Source of the DNA: Planctomycetaceae bacterium
GTDB taxonomy: Bacteria > Planctomycetota > UBA1135 > GCA-002686595
Assembly: GCA_011525785.1 (NCBI GenBank)
Contig: WYBT01000030.1
Span: 310,001-374,000 of the forward strand
Direction: 5' to 3'
Length of the DNA: 64,000 nt
How positions within the stretch are numbered: position 1 is the stretch's first letter; every line of letters starts with the position of its first letter. Positions 1 through 8,910 of this stretch are shown one piece after another. Made by a program: the position numbers and the translations under genes. The notes beneath the pieces are model-generated. The model saw only the letters and a program-made list of their open reading frames with translations, was not told the DNA's origin and made no database searches.

Positions 1-1
1 C

Positions 2-142
2 GTGAAGCAGATCCTGCTCGAGCACGCGCGCAAGCGCTCGGACGCGGCCACCATCTCGCGCGCCATCGCCGAGGCGGCCTTCCAGTTCGCCGGCGGCAAG
101 CACGACGACGACATCACGCTGGTGGTGATCCGCAAGCTGTGA
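2..142 (+). CDS. PP2C/SpoIIE-type serine phosphatase, C-terminal fragment
   Basis: Only the last 46 codons lie in the window; the gene enters from the left edge. The tail reads ...AGGKHDDDITLVVIRKL. Its DDDITLVV block is the typical last metal-binding segment of RsbU/SpoIIE-like PP2C phosphatases, where the paired aspartates help bind the catalytic divalent metal. The family removes phosphate from serine or threonine of anti-sigma antagonists or other regulators. The stop TGA (140-142) overlaps the GTG start of the dihydroorotase gene by four bases, so the two are probably translationally coupled. The N-terminal domains, which would tell whether it carries GAF, PAS, HAMP or receiver modules, are not visible. 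Confidence 0.75.
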   Translation: MKQILLEHARKRSDAATISRAIAEAAFQFAGGKHDDDITLVVIRKL

Positions 143-1530
143 GCGCGCGCGGAGCGAGCCTGTTCGTCCGCGGAGCGCGCAGCTTCGCGTCGGTCGCGGG
201 CGCCGCGCACGAGCGCAGCACGCCGGCCTTCCTCGACGTGCGCATCGTCGACGGACGCATCGAGGCCGTCGGCCCCAACCTGGAGCGCGGCGAGCTCGAA
301 CTGCTCGACGCGGACGGCCTGTGCGTCATCCCCGGGCTGGTCGACGTGCACGTTCACTTCCGCGACCCCGGGCTCGAGCACGTCGAAGGCTGGGACCACG
401 GCTCGGCCGGCGCGCTGCACGGCGGAGTCACGAGCGTCGTCGAAGTGCAGAACAACGCGCCGCTGACGACCACGCGCGCGCTGCTCGAGGAGCGCATCGA
501 ACACGTGCGGCGTCGCTCGCGCGTCGACTTCGGGTGCCTGGCGAACCTGGTCGAAGCGAGTCTGCCCGAGCTGGCGGCGATGGCGCCGCTGACCCCGGCC
601 TTCAAGTGCTTCCTCGGCGGCTCGACGGGCGTCGGCGGCCAGGCCGACGAAGGCAAGCTGCGCGAGCTGTTCCAGGCCGCCGCGCGCGCCGGGCGCATGA
701 TCGTGGCCCACTGCGAGGACGAGACCACGCTGCAGCGCGACAAGGCGCGCCTGGTCGACAGCGATCCGCACGCGACGGTGGCGGTGCACCACCTGGCGCG
801 TTCGAGCGAGGCCGAGCTGCGCTCGATCGAGACCGCCATCGAACTGGCGCGCGAGAGCGGCGCTTTGCTGCACGTCTTCCACGTCTCGTCGCAGGTCGGC
901 GCCGACGCCGTGGCCCGCGCGCGCCGCAGCGGCCAGTGGGTGCGCGCCTCGACCGCGCCGCACTTCCTGCTGCTCTCGAACGAGGACGCGCCGCGCCTGG
1001 GCAACCTGCTCAAGGTCAATCCGTCGGTCAAAACGCCGGGCGATGCGTTGGGCCTGTGCGCCGCGCTGAGCGACGGCGCCGTGGACGCGATTGGCACCGA
1101 CCACGCGCCGCATCCGCTCGAGTTCAAGCAGCGCGCCTACGCCAAGGCGCCGTCGGGCATGCCGTCGGTGGACCTCCTGTGGCCGCTGACCTTCGAGCTG
1201 GTTCGCCGCGGCTGGCTCGACGCAGAGTGCGCGCTCGCGAGCGTGACCTGGCGCGCCGCCGAGTCGGTCCGCCTGCTGCGCAAGGGCCGGCTCGCGCGCG
1301 GCTTCGACGGCGATCTGGTGCTGTTCGACCCCGACGAGCGCCGGACAGTGCGCGGCGCGGCGCTGCCATCGCGCTCGAAGTGGTCGGCCTACGAGGGGCT
1401 CGAGCTCCACGGCTGGCCGCGCCTGGTCGTGCGCCGGGGCGAGATCGCCTGGCGCAACGGCGCCCCGACTTCGCTGGCCGGCGGGCGCCCGCTCGAGCTC
1501 GAACCGCCGCAGCCCGCGCGCGTTGGTTGA
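139..1530 (+). CDS. pyrC: Dihydroorotase (class I)
   Basis: Predicted cyclic amidohydrolase of 463 residues that interconverts carbamoyl-aspartate and dihydroorotate in pyrimidine synthesis in the cytoplasm. The amidohydrolase metal ligands are all present: the HxH pair in VDVHVHFRDPG (H71 and H73), the lysine that is carboxylated in other members (FKCFLGGSTG), histidines in VAHCED and HVFHVSS, and the catalytic aspartate in GTDHAPH. VDVHVHFRDPG is close to the classic dihydroorotase signature, which favours this over allantoinase or hydantoinase, although annotation within this superfamily is never fully certain from sequence. The GTG start was chosen because it forms a GTGA overlap with the upstream phosphatase stop. 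No aspartate carbamoyltransferase gene is adjacent downstream. Confidence 0.88.
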   Translation: MSARGASLFVRGARSFASVAGAAHERSTPAFLDVRIVDGRIEAVGPNLERGELELLDADGLCVIPGLVDVHVHFRDPGLEHVEGWDHGSAGALHGGVTSVVEVQNNAPLTTTRALLEERIEHVRRRSRVDFGCLANLVEASLPELAAMAPLTPAFKCFLGGSTGVGGQADEGKLRELFQAAARAGRMIVAHCEDETTLQRDKARLVDSDPHATVAVHHLARSSEAELRSIETAIELARESGALLHVFHVSSQVGADAVARARRSGQWVRASTAPHFLLLSNEDAPRLGNLLKVNPSVKTPGDALGLCAALSDGAVDAIGTDHAPHPLEFKQRAYAKAPSGMPSVDLLWPLTFELVRRGWLDAECALASVTWRAAESVRLLRKGRLARGFDGDLVLFDPDERRTVRGAALPSRSKWSAYEGLELHGWPRLVVRRGEIAWRNGAPTSLAGGRPLELEPPQPARVG

Positions 1531-1552
1531 GCGGACGCCGCCCGGCGCGCGC

Positions 1553-1581
1553 TTGCAGGCGCCGCAGGCGCGGCGTGCAAT
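1553..1581 (+). promoter_or_regulatory. Predicted promoter of the DUF58 gene
   Basis: TTGCAG and TGCAAT are separated by exactly 17 bases. The -10 element ends ten bases before the chosen ATG at 1592, so a transcript started here would have almost no 5' leader. Read by eye; the hexamers match the sigma-70 consensus only partly. Confidence 0.45.
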
Positions 1582-1591
1582 CGATTCCGCG

Positions 1592-2464
1592 ATGAGCCGC
1601 TTCGCTCTCCCCGACGCGCGCGTGTCCTTCGACGCGCTCTATCCGCAGCGCGTGCGCCGCCTGGCCGAGGAGTTCGCTGGCCGCCGCGCCCGCGCGCTCG
1701 AGGCCTTCGGCGCCGGACGGCGCGCGGGCGGCGGCGACGAATTCGTGGGCCACCGCCCGCTGCGCGCCGGAGAGGACGCGCGCGATCTCGACTGGGAGCT
1801 GTACGCGCGCCTCGAGCGCGCCTTCGTGCGCGAGCGGCGCGCGGAGGCGGGGGAGCGCTGGGCCATTGTGCTCGACGGCTCGCGCTCGATGTCGCTGGGC
1901 CAGCCCAGCAAGCTGCAGCGCGCGGCCGAGCTCGCGGGCGCGCTCGCGGCCTGCGGATTGCGCTGCGGCGCGCGTGTGGAGCTGCTGCGGCACTCGCCAG
2001 CGGCGCGGGGCGTCGAACAACTCAGCATCACTCGGACGAGCGAGCTTGCGCGCGCGCTGAGTTGGCTCGAGGGCGCCGCGGCGACGAGCGTCGCGCGAGT
2101 GTCGGTGTTGTGCGCGCAGCCCAGCCTCGCCGCCGCGCGCCGCGTCTTCGTGCTCGGCGATCTGTTCGACGTCCAGCCCGCCGAACTTCTGGCGCTGGCG
2201 CGGCGCGGGCGCTTCGTCAGCGCGGTCGCCATCCTGGCCCAGATCGAGTTGCACCCGCCGCGCTCCGGCGGCGTGCGCTGGGTGGACCCGGAGAGCGGCG
2301 CGTCCCTCGCGCTCGAACTCGATGAGCGCCTGTGCGAGCGCTACGCGGCGGCGCTCGAGCATCGGCTGGAGCTGTGGGCGCGTTCCTTCGCCCGCCACGG
2401 TCAGTCGTTCCTGGTCGCGCCGGGCGAGCGCGACTTCGAACAGCTCGTGCGAGCGTTGTTGTGA
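1592..2464 (+). CDS. DUF58 domain protein (VWA-like fold)
   Basis: Protein of 290 residues with the DUF58 hallmark GEDARDLDWELYAR, followed by a VWA-like metal-site segment LDGSRSMSLG. DUF58 proteins usually sit beside MoxR ATPases and BatA/BatB membrane proteins and are thought to help assemble or protect envelope complexes; the exact role is unknown. Here only the BatA-like partner follows, and no MoxR ATPase is in the window. The ATG at 1592 was chosen over an in-frame TTG at 1523 because the intervening residues look non-coding and a promoter-like element ends just before 1592. The stop overlaps the next gene's GTG by four bases. Confidence 0.82.
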   Translation: MSRFALPDARVSFDALYPQRVRRLAEEFAGRRARALEAFGAGRRAGGGDEFVGHRPLRAGEDARDLDWELYARLERAFVRERRAEAGERWAIVLDGSRSMSLGQPSKLQRAAELAGALAACGLRCGARVELLRHSPAARGVEQLSITRTSELARALSWLEGAAATSVARVSVLCAQPSLAAARRVFVLGDLFDVQPAELLALARRGRFVSAVAILAQIELHPPRSGGVRWVDPESGASLALELDERLCERYAAALEHRLELWARSFARHGQSFLVAPGERDFEQLVRALL

Positions 2465-3714
2465 GCGCCGGCCCGCAAGAGCTGGTCGTCGACGCGCCGT
2501 TGTGGCTCGCGCTGGCGCCGCTGGTGCTCGCGCTGTGGTGGTGGGCTTCGCGCTCCGGCGGCGCTCAGGAGCAGCCGACGGGCGCCTTCGAAGTGTGGCG
2601 CGAGCTGGCCGGCGCCGCGCCGCGCGAAGCTCGCCGCCGTTGGCGTTTCTCCCCGCGCGCCGCATGGATCGCGTTGGGGCTGTTTGCGGCGCTGCTGGCC
2701 CTCGCGCAGCCGAGCGCGCGCCGACTGGAGAGCCCGACGAGTTGGCGCGCGATCGTCGACGCGGGGCCCGCGATGCGGATCGAGGACGGCGCCTCTCGCA
2801 CGCGCGGCGACGCTGCGCTCGAACGCGCGCGAGAGCAACTCGCGAACTGCGCGCGGCCCGGCGACAGCGTCGAGTGGTGGCTCGTGTCGGGGACCGAAGT
2901 GCTCGAGCAGCGCGCAGAGTTCCCCGCGGACTGGCCCTACGTCGAGCAGGCGCGCTGGGGGCTGCGCTCGCCCGACTGGACCGTGTTCGACGCACCCGGG
3001 ACGCTGTGGGTGAGCGCGGAGTCGCTCGCCGTCGCGTCGCGCTTCGCCGGCGCCAGCGTGAGCGCGCGCTCGACGGCGGAAGGCGTCGTGGCTGCTTGGC
3101 CTGGACAGCGGCTCGCGCTGCGCGCGGGGCAACTCGCGCTCGAAGCCACGCGCTCCCCGCGGGTGTTCCTCGCGCCAGAGCTCGAGGGCGGCGTGCTCGC
3201 GCGCGGCCTGGACGCCTGGGCCCGCGCGCGAGGCGTGGAGCGCGTCGCGCTCGACGACGAGCTTCCCGGGGCGCTCGAGTTGCGCATCCTCGCCGCACAG
3301 GACGCAGCGCGCGCGCCCGCGAGCGGAGCGCGCGACGGCTGGCGACTGAGCGGCCCGGCGGCGAGTGTCCTTCCCGCGCGCGCGGGAGCATCGGTCTGGC
3401 TGAGCGACGAACGCGCGCCGGCAGCGGCGCTGGTGAGCGCGGGCCGTGGCTGGATCGTGTGCGGGCTCGACGCGCGGGCGCAACTCGAGGGCGACGGGGC
3501 CTCCTTCGCCATCGCCTGGGCCCAGTTGCTCGACCAGTGCCTGCTGCCGGTCGACGCGCTCGCGCCGCTGGATTCGCTGAAGGGCAGCGGCCCGGCCTTC
3601 GAGCGCGCGCCCACTGCGCCACAGGCCGCGGGCGTCGCCCCCAGGCGCTGGGCGCACGTGCTGGCGCTGGGCGCCGCCGTGTGCGCGCTCGCGGCGTTGT
3701 TCGCGCGCCGCTGA
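2461..3714 (+). CDS. BatA-like membrane protein (aerotolerance-type N-terminal domain)
   Basis: Protein of 417 residues. It begins with a hydrophobic segment (PLWLALAPLVLALWWW), has a second membrane helix about 45 residues later, a large soluble region, and a final helix close to the C-terminus (HVLALGAAVCALAALFARR). This two-helix N-terminus with a short loop is typical of the BatA / aerotolerance regulator N-terminal family found downstream of DUF58 genes. The central region resembles a degenerate VWA domain but shows no intact DxSxS metal site. The GTG start gives a GTGA overlap with the DUF58 stop, so the two proteins are probably made in a fixed ratio and act together at the inner membrane. 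Confidence 0.72.
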   Translation: MSAGPQELVVDAPLWLALAPLVLALWWWASRSGGAQEQPTGAFEVWRELAGAAPREARRRWRFSPRAAWIALGLFAALLALAQPSARRLESPTSWRAIVDAGPAMRIEDGASRTRGDAALERAREQLANCARPGDSVEWWLVSGTEVLEQRAEFPADWPYVEQARWGLRSPDWTVFDAPGTLWVSAESLAVASRFAGASVSARSTAEGVVAAWPGQRLALRAGQLALEATRSPRVFLAPELEGGVLARGLDAWARARGVERVALDDELPGALELRILAAQDAARAPASGARDGWRLSGPAASVLPARAGASVWLSDERAPAAALVSAGRGWIVCGLDARAQLEGDGASFAIAWAQLLDQCLLPVDALAPLDSLKGSGPAFERAPTAPQAAGVAPRRWAHVLALGAAVCALAALFARR

Positions 3715-3737
3715 GGCGTCGTCGACAGGACCCGCCG

Positions 3738-4775
3738 TCAGGACGCGTGCGACGCGTCGTCGGGCTCTTCGTCGACCTCGCCGAAACGGCGTGTGAACAG
3801 CGCCGTTGCGACGAAGCCGACGAGCACCGCGAACCACAGCGTGCACAGGCGCGCGAGGATCACGGCGCCGGCCGCGTGCGCGCGCGCGGCTTCGCGCGCA
3901 GCGTCTCCGACCAGGCCCAGCGTGCGCTCGAGCGCGGGCTGGTAGCGCGGACGCAGCAACGTGCCGAGCAGGCCTTCGGTGATCACCAGTCCGCCGGGCG
4001 CGATGATCGCCACGGCGCCGGCCACGGCGCTGAACGCGAACGCGAACACCGCGTACAGCCAGGGCGTGGAGTCGGGCACGACGGCGTTGGCGATGATCCA
4101 AAAGCCCGTGCACTCCAGGCCCCAGCCGAGCACGCTCACCAGCGTGGGCATGAGCACTTCGCGCGGCGCGAGCAGGATGCGCGTGCTCTTGAAGGCCACG
4201 TCGACGCGCGGCGCGAGGCGGCTCACCATCGGCGTGCGCGCGATGGCGGCCACGCTCGAGCGCGCAAAGCTCTCCGAGCCCGCGAGCGCGAGCGCCACGC
4301 CGCACACGGCGAGCATGGCCCAGAACATCCAGGCGTACTCGGGCGCAGTGTTCAGTCCGCCGACGGCGACGAGGATCAGATAGCCGAGCAGGTCGGTGAA
4401 GCGTTCGGCCACCACGATCGGGGCCGACTCGTGGATGCGCACGCCGGTGACCTTGCGCACCAGCCAGGACTTGAACACCTCGCCCATCTTTCCGGGCGTG
4501 ACGGACATCGCCAGACCCGAGAGGCTGATCAGGAACGAGGCGCCGAGCGGCAGTTCGATCTTCAGCAGCTCGCAGTAGCGCCGCCACTTCCAGAAGCGCA
4601 CGGTGTAGTTGGCCAGCGACAGCGCGCAGCAGGCCGGCAGGACCCACAGCGGCAGGTTGCGCAGCGTGGTCATCACCGCGCCGAGGTCGGCCCAGATCAG
4701 GATGGCGGCGTAAACCGCCACGCCGAAGAGCACGCCGAGCAGAAGTCGGCGACCGAGGGTCTGGGGGAGCGGCAC
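3738..4775 (-). CDS. UPF0104 / lysylphosphatidylglycerol-synthase-type membrane protein
   Basis: Polytopic membrane protein of 345 residues with about seven or eight hydrophobic segments. It carries the family's conserved stretches SVTPGKMGEVFKSWLVRK and AIIAPGGLVITEGLLG. The family includes the flippase domain of MprF and many stand-alone proteins of uncertain substrate, often near lipid or polyprenol-sugar genes. The C-terminus is acidic and cytoplasmic-looking (EVDEEPDDASHAS). The start is GTG, seven bases below the stop of the NhaC-type gene on the same strand, so the two are probably one transcript. It converges with the BatA-like gene across 23 bases. The substrate cannot be deduced from the sequence. 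Confidence 0.72.
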   Translation of the reverse strand: MPLPQTLGRRLLLGVLFGVAVYAAILIWADLGAVMTTLRNLPLWVLPACCALSLANYTVRFWKWRRYCELLKIELPLGASFLISLSGLAMSVTPGKMGEVFKSWLVRKVTGVRIHESAPIVVAERFTDLLGYLILVAVGGLNTAPEYAWMFWAMLAVCGVALALAGSESFARSSVAAIARTPMVSRLAPRVDVAFKSTRILLAPREVLMPTLVSVLGWGLECTGFWIIANAVVPDSTPWLYAVFAFAFSAVAGAVAIIAPGGLVITEGLLGTLLRPRYQPALERTLGLVGDAAREAARAHAAGAVILARLCTLWFAVLVGFVATALFTRRFGEVDEEPDDASHAS

Positions 4776-4781
4776 GGGACG

Positions 4782-6866
4782 CTAGACGGAGGCGGCCGGA
4801 GTCTTTCGTCCGAACACGAGCAGGATCATGAGCAGCGCCCCGCAGCCCGCCGGCAGCGCGACCCACGGGTCCCAGCCCATGAAGGCGCAGGGGAAGTAGC
4901 CCAGCACGATCGCCGTCGCCATGGTCGTGAGCGCGTAGACCATCTGCGTGCGCGTGTGGTCGATGTGGTCGGCGGCGCAGGCCGTGGAGGACAGGATCGT
5001 GGTGTCCGAGATCGGCGAGCAGTGGTCGCCGAAGATCGAGCCCTCGAGCACCGCAGCGATCGACATCACCATCAACGCGTGGCCGCCGAGCGGGATGAGC
5101 TGGCCCATGTTGAACGACAGGCCCACCACCAGCGGCAGCAGGATGCTCATCGTGCCCCAGGAGGTGCCCGTGGCGAAGGCGATGCCCGCGGAAAGGGCGA
5201 ACAGCACCGTGGGCAGCGCCGCGGGTGCGAGGTGCGGGCCGACCAGCTCACTGAGGAACGACGCGGTGCGCAGCGATCCGCACGCGTCGCCGATCATCCA
5301 GGCGAGGTACAGGATCCCAACTGCGACACCCATGTTGCGCAGCGTGACGAACACCGCGCGCGGGATGTGCGCGGCGGCGCCGGCCAACAGCGCGAGCACC
5401 GCGGCCAGCCCCAGTCCGCTGCACGCGCCGACCAGGATCGCACGCGTGCTCTCGCCGTCGGCGAGCACGTCGGTGATGGCGCGGAACTCGCTGAACAGCG
5501 CGACGAGCGAGTGCTCGGGATGCGCCGCGAGGCCCACGCGCACGATCTCGACCAGCGTCACCAGCACGAACGTGACCACGGGCAGGAGTGCGTTGATCGC
5601 GCGCGGCGTCACGCCGGGGGCGGGCTCGAGCGAGGTCGCCGCATCGCCCACCATGGGCTTGCCGCCCGGGCGCACGAGCTGGCCCGTGCTGCGCGCGCGG
5701 CGCTCGGCGGTGAGCATCGGCCCGAAGTCGCGGCCGGTCAGCACCAGCGCGCCCACGAAGAACAGCGTGAACAGGCAGTAGAAGCGATAGGGCAGCGTCT
5801 CCACGAACACCGCATAGCCGTCGCCGACGCTCAGGCCCGCGGCGGGCAGTTGCGGCGCGAAGGTCGAGACCTCGTAGGCGATCCAGGTCGAGAAGATCGA
5901 GATGCCGGCGATGGGCGCGGCGGTGCTGTCGACGAGGTACGAGAGCTTCTCGCGCGAGATGCGGAAGCGGTCGGCGAGCGGCCGCATCGTCGTGCCGACC
6001 AGGATGCAGTTGGCGTAGTCGTCGAAGAACACCGCCAAACCCATCATCCACGTGGCGATCTGCGTGCTCTTGACGCCGCGCGCCAACCGCGCGAGCGCGT
6101 CGACCATGCCGCGGATGCCGCCGCTCACGGTCATCACGCCGACCATCGCGAGCATGGCGACGACGAAGCCCATGATCATCTGCTTGTTCGTGTCGACCAG
6201 CTGCGGCCAGAGCATGCTGCTGGCGACGTCGAGCAGCCCCGCGCCCGCCGCCACCGCTGCGTTCGCGCCGCCGTCGAGCCGCATGAGGATCGCCGCGCAC
6301 CACACGCCGGCGAACAGCGCCAGGATCGGCTTGCGGAAGGCGATCGCGAGCGCGATGGCGAGCACCGGAGGGAGCAGCGAGCTGCGCTGCGGCGGCTTCC
6401 AGCCGTCGCGATGGACCGTCAAGGTCCCGTCCTGACGGTGCGTGTACTGCAGCGAGAGCCGCTCACCGTCGAGCATCACCGTGAAGCCCGCGCCGCGCTC
6501 GGCGTTGCTCTTGGAGGCGTCGAGTTCGCCTTCGAACTTCAGCTCCAGGCCCTTGTCCGCGGCGATCTTGCGCAGTCCGCGCACCAGGCTGCGCCGCGCG
6601 AGCCCGTGGACCTCGAGGTCGGCGCTGGGCGGGTCGGTGGCGAGGATGCAGCCGAACAGCGACAGCTCGAGCTGCGAGTCCGTGCGCGAGATGACCGCCG
6701 GACCTTCGAGGATCCGCTGCGCGATCGTCGGCCCGCCTTCCTCGACCGGCAACTCGAGCAACGTATAGGCGTCGAGCGCCGCCATGCGCGCGGGATCGCC
6801 GGCTGGCAACAGGAACACCAGCGCCGCCGTCGCGAGACAGGCGAGCGCAACCAGGACCCGCTTCAT
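4782..6866 (-). CDS. NhaC-family Na+/H+ antiporter with extra N-terminal domain
   Basis: Protein of 694 residues. Residues from about 160 onward form a polytopic transporter with the NhaC-family signatures FFDDYANCILVGTTMRPL and EGSIFGDHCSPISDTTIL, which contain the buried charged residues expected for ion exchange. Members normally exchange external protons for internal sodium, or carry small carboxylates or amines. Residues 1-25 look like a signal peptide or anchor, and residues about 25-160 form a soluble domain I do not recognise, probably periplasmic. The ATG at 6866 lies nine bases below a TTGAAG-N16-TACCAT element. The total length is well above the usual 450-550 residues because of this extension. 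Confidence 0.8.
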   Translation of the reverse strand: MKRVLVALACLATAALVFLLPAGDPARMAALDAYTLLELPVEEGGPTIAQRILEGPAVISRTDSQLELSLFGCILATDPPSADLEVHGLARRSLVRGLRKIAADKGLELKFEGELDASKSNAERGAGFTVMLDGERLSLQYTHRQDGTLTVHRDGWKPPQRSSLLPPVLAIALAIAFRKPILALFAGVWCAAILMRLDGGANAAVAAGAGLLDVASSMLWPQLVDTNKQMIMGFVVAMLAMVGVMTVSGGIRGMVDALARLARGVKSTQIATWMMGLAVFFDDYANCILVGTTMRPLADRFRISREKLSYLVDSTAAPIAGISIFSTWIAYEVSTFAPQLPAAGLSVGDGYAVFVETLPYRFYCLFTLFFVGALVLTGRDFGPMLTAERRARSTGQLVRPGGKPMVGDAATSLEPAPGVTPRAINALLPVVTFVLVTLVEIVRVGLAAHPEHSLVALFSEFRAITDVLADGESTRAILVGACSGLGLAAVLALLAGAAAHIPRAVFVTLRNMGVAVGILYLAWMIGDACGSLRTASFLSELVGPHLAPAALPTVLFALSAGIAFATGTSWGTMSILLPLVVGLSFNMGQLIPLGGHALMVMSIAAVLEGSIFGDHCSPISDTTILSSTACAADHIDHTRTQMVYALTTMATAIVLGYFPCAFMGWDPWVALPAGCGALLMILLVFGRKTPAASV

Positions 6867-6875
6867 GCGCGGCCA

Positions 6876-6903
6876 ATGGTAGGTAGGTCCAGGTGTGCTT
6901 CAA
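6876..6903 (-). promoter_or_regulatory. Predicted promoter of the NhaC-type gene
   Basis: On the minus strand TTGAAG (6903-6898) is followed after 16 bases by TACCAT (6881-6876). The ATG begins nine bases further on. Back to back with the promoter-like element at 6923-6951. Confidence 0.5.
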
Positions 6904-6922
6904 GCGCGGCGCTGGCGCTCGC

Positions 6923-6951
6923 TTGGGTTCGCGCGGACTCGCGCGTATCCT
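6923..6951 (+). promoter_or_regulatory. Predicted promoter of the coiled-coil protein / asnS unit
   Basis: TTGGGT and TATCCT with a 17-base spacer. The -10 ends 16 bases before the ATG at 6968, predicting a leader of only about ten bases. Confidence 0.5.
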
Positions 6952-6967
6952 CCGCGACTGGGGTCCC

Positions 6968-7557
6968 ATGCCGTCATTCCTCGAAACTCCTCTCGCCGCC
7001 GTCGCGTTTCCGGCCGCAGAAGCAGGAACTGCGCTCGTTCCGTGGCTCGTCGGTCTCGCGGCGCTGGCCGCAGTGGCTGCTGCGATCGGCGTGTGGGCCG
7101 TGCTGGAGCGTCTCGCGCGCCTGGAGCGCGCCGCCGCGAAGCTCGACGCCCTCGAAGAGCTGCGGGTTGCGCTCGGCGCGCTCGCCAAGGAGCGCAGCGA
7201 CCTCGACCTGCGCCGCATCGAACACGTGCTGATCGAGATGCGCGATGGCCAGCGACGCCTGGAGGACTCGATCCTGCGCGCGACGCAGGCGGCTCTGCGT
7301 CCTGCGCCCGCGGCCCAGGCCTCCGCCGATCCGGCTGATCCCGTCAGCCGCATCATCGCACGCGTGCTGGCGCAGGGCTTCGAGCGCGTGCAGCTCGTGC
7401 CGACGCGCGACGAACTCGAGCGTCTGCTCGCGGCCGAGGGCGCGCACGAGGTGCCGCTCGAGGCGCGCCGCAACGGCGTGCTGTGCAAGGGGCGCGTGCT
7501 GCTGCGCGACGGCGCCGTCACCGACGTCGAACTGTCTCCCGCCTACACGATGTTCCC

Positions 7558-7561
<4 letters not shown>
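6968..7561 (+). CDS. Membrane-anchored coiled-coil protein of unknown function
   Basis: Protein of 197 residues that I do not recognise. Residues about 20-48 form one hydrophobic helix ([20 protein letters not shown]). A charged heptad-like stretch follows, to about residue 105, that should form a coiled coil, then an Ala/Pro linker. The C-terminus is a compact domain of about 70 residues containing [13 protein letters not shown] and ending SPAYTMFP. The stop overlaps the asnS ATG by four bases, so it is translated together with a housekeeping gene. The ATG was chosen because it follows a promoter-like element; an upstream in-frame GTG at 6893 would lie inside the divergent promoter region. 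Confidence 0.6.
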
Positions 7562-8856
<1,295 letters not shown>

Positions 8857-8865
8857 GCGACTCAA

Positions 8866-8910
8866 CGCTCGCGAGCGCTCGCGGTCGTTCGCGGTCGTTC
8901 GCGCTCGTTT
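8866..8910. repeat. Degenerate 10-bp tandem repeat between convergent genes
   Basis: Two exact copies of GCGGTCGTTC (8881-8900) are followed by a near copy GCGCTCGTTT. They are preceded by a 12-base palindrome CGCTCGCGAGCG (8866-8877). The repeat fills the gap between asnS and the DUF4388 gene and runs into the latter's TAA stop. It may act as a bidirectional transcription-end structure or may simply be slippage. Confidence 0.6.

Noticed and set aside
2322-7232. A 1636-codon open frame on the plus strand across the BatA, UPF0104 and NhaC region
   Set aside because: It is a shadow frame: Arg/Ala/His-rich, no domain motifs, and it crosses genes on both strands that have clear family signatures. 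Long empty frames are expected at this GC content.
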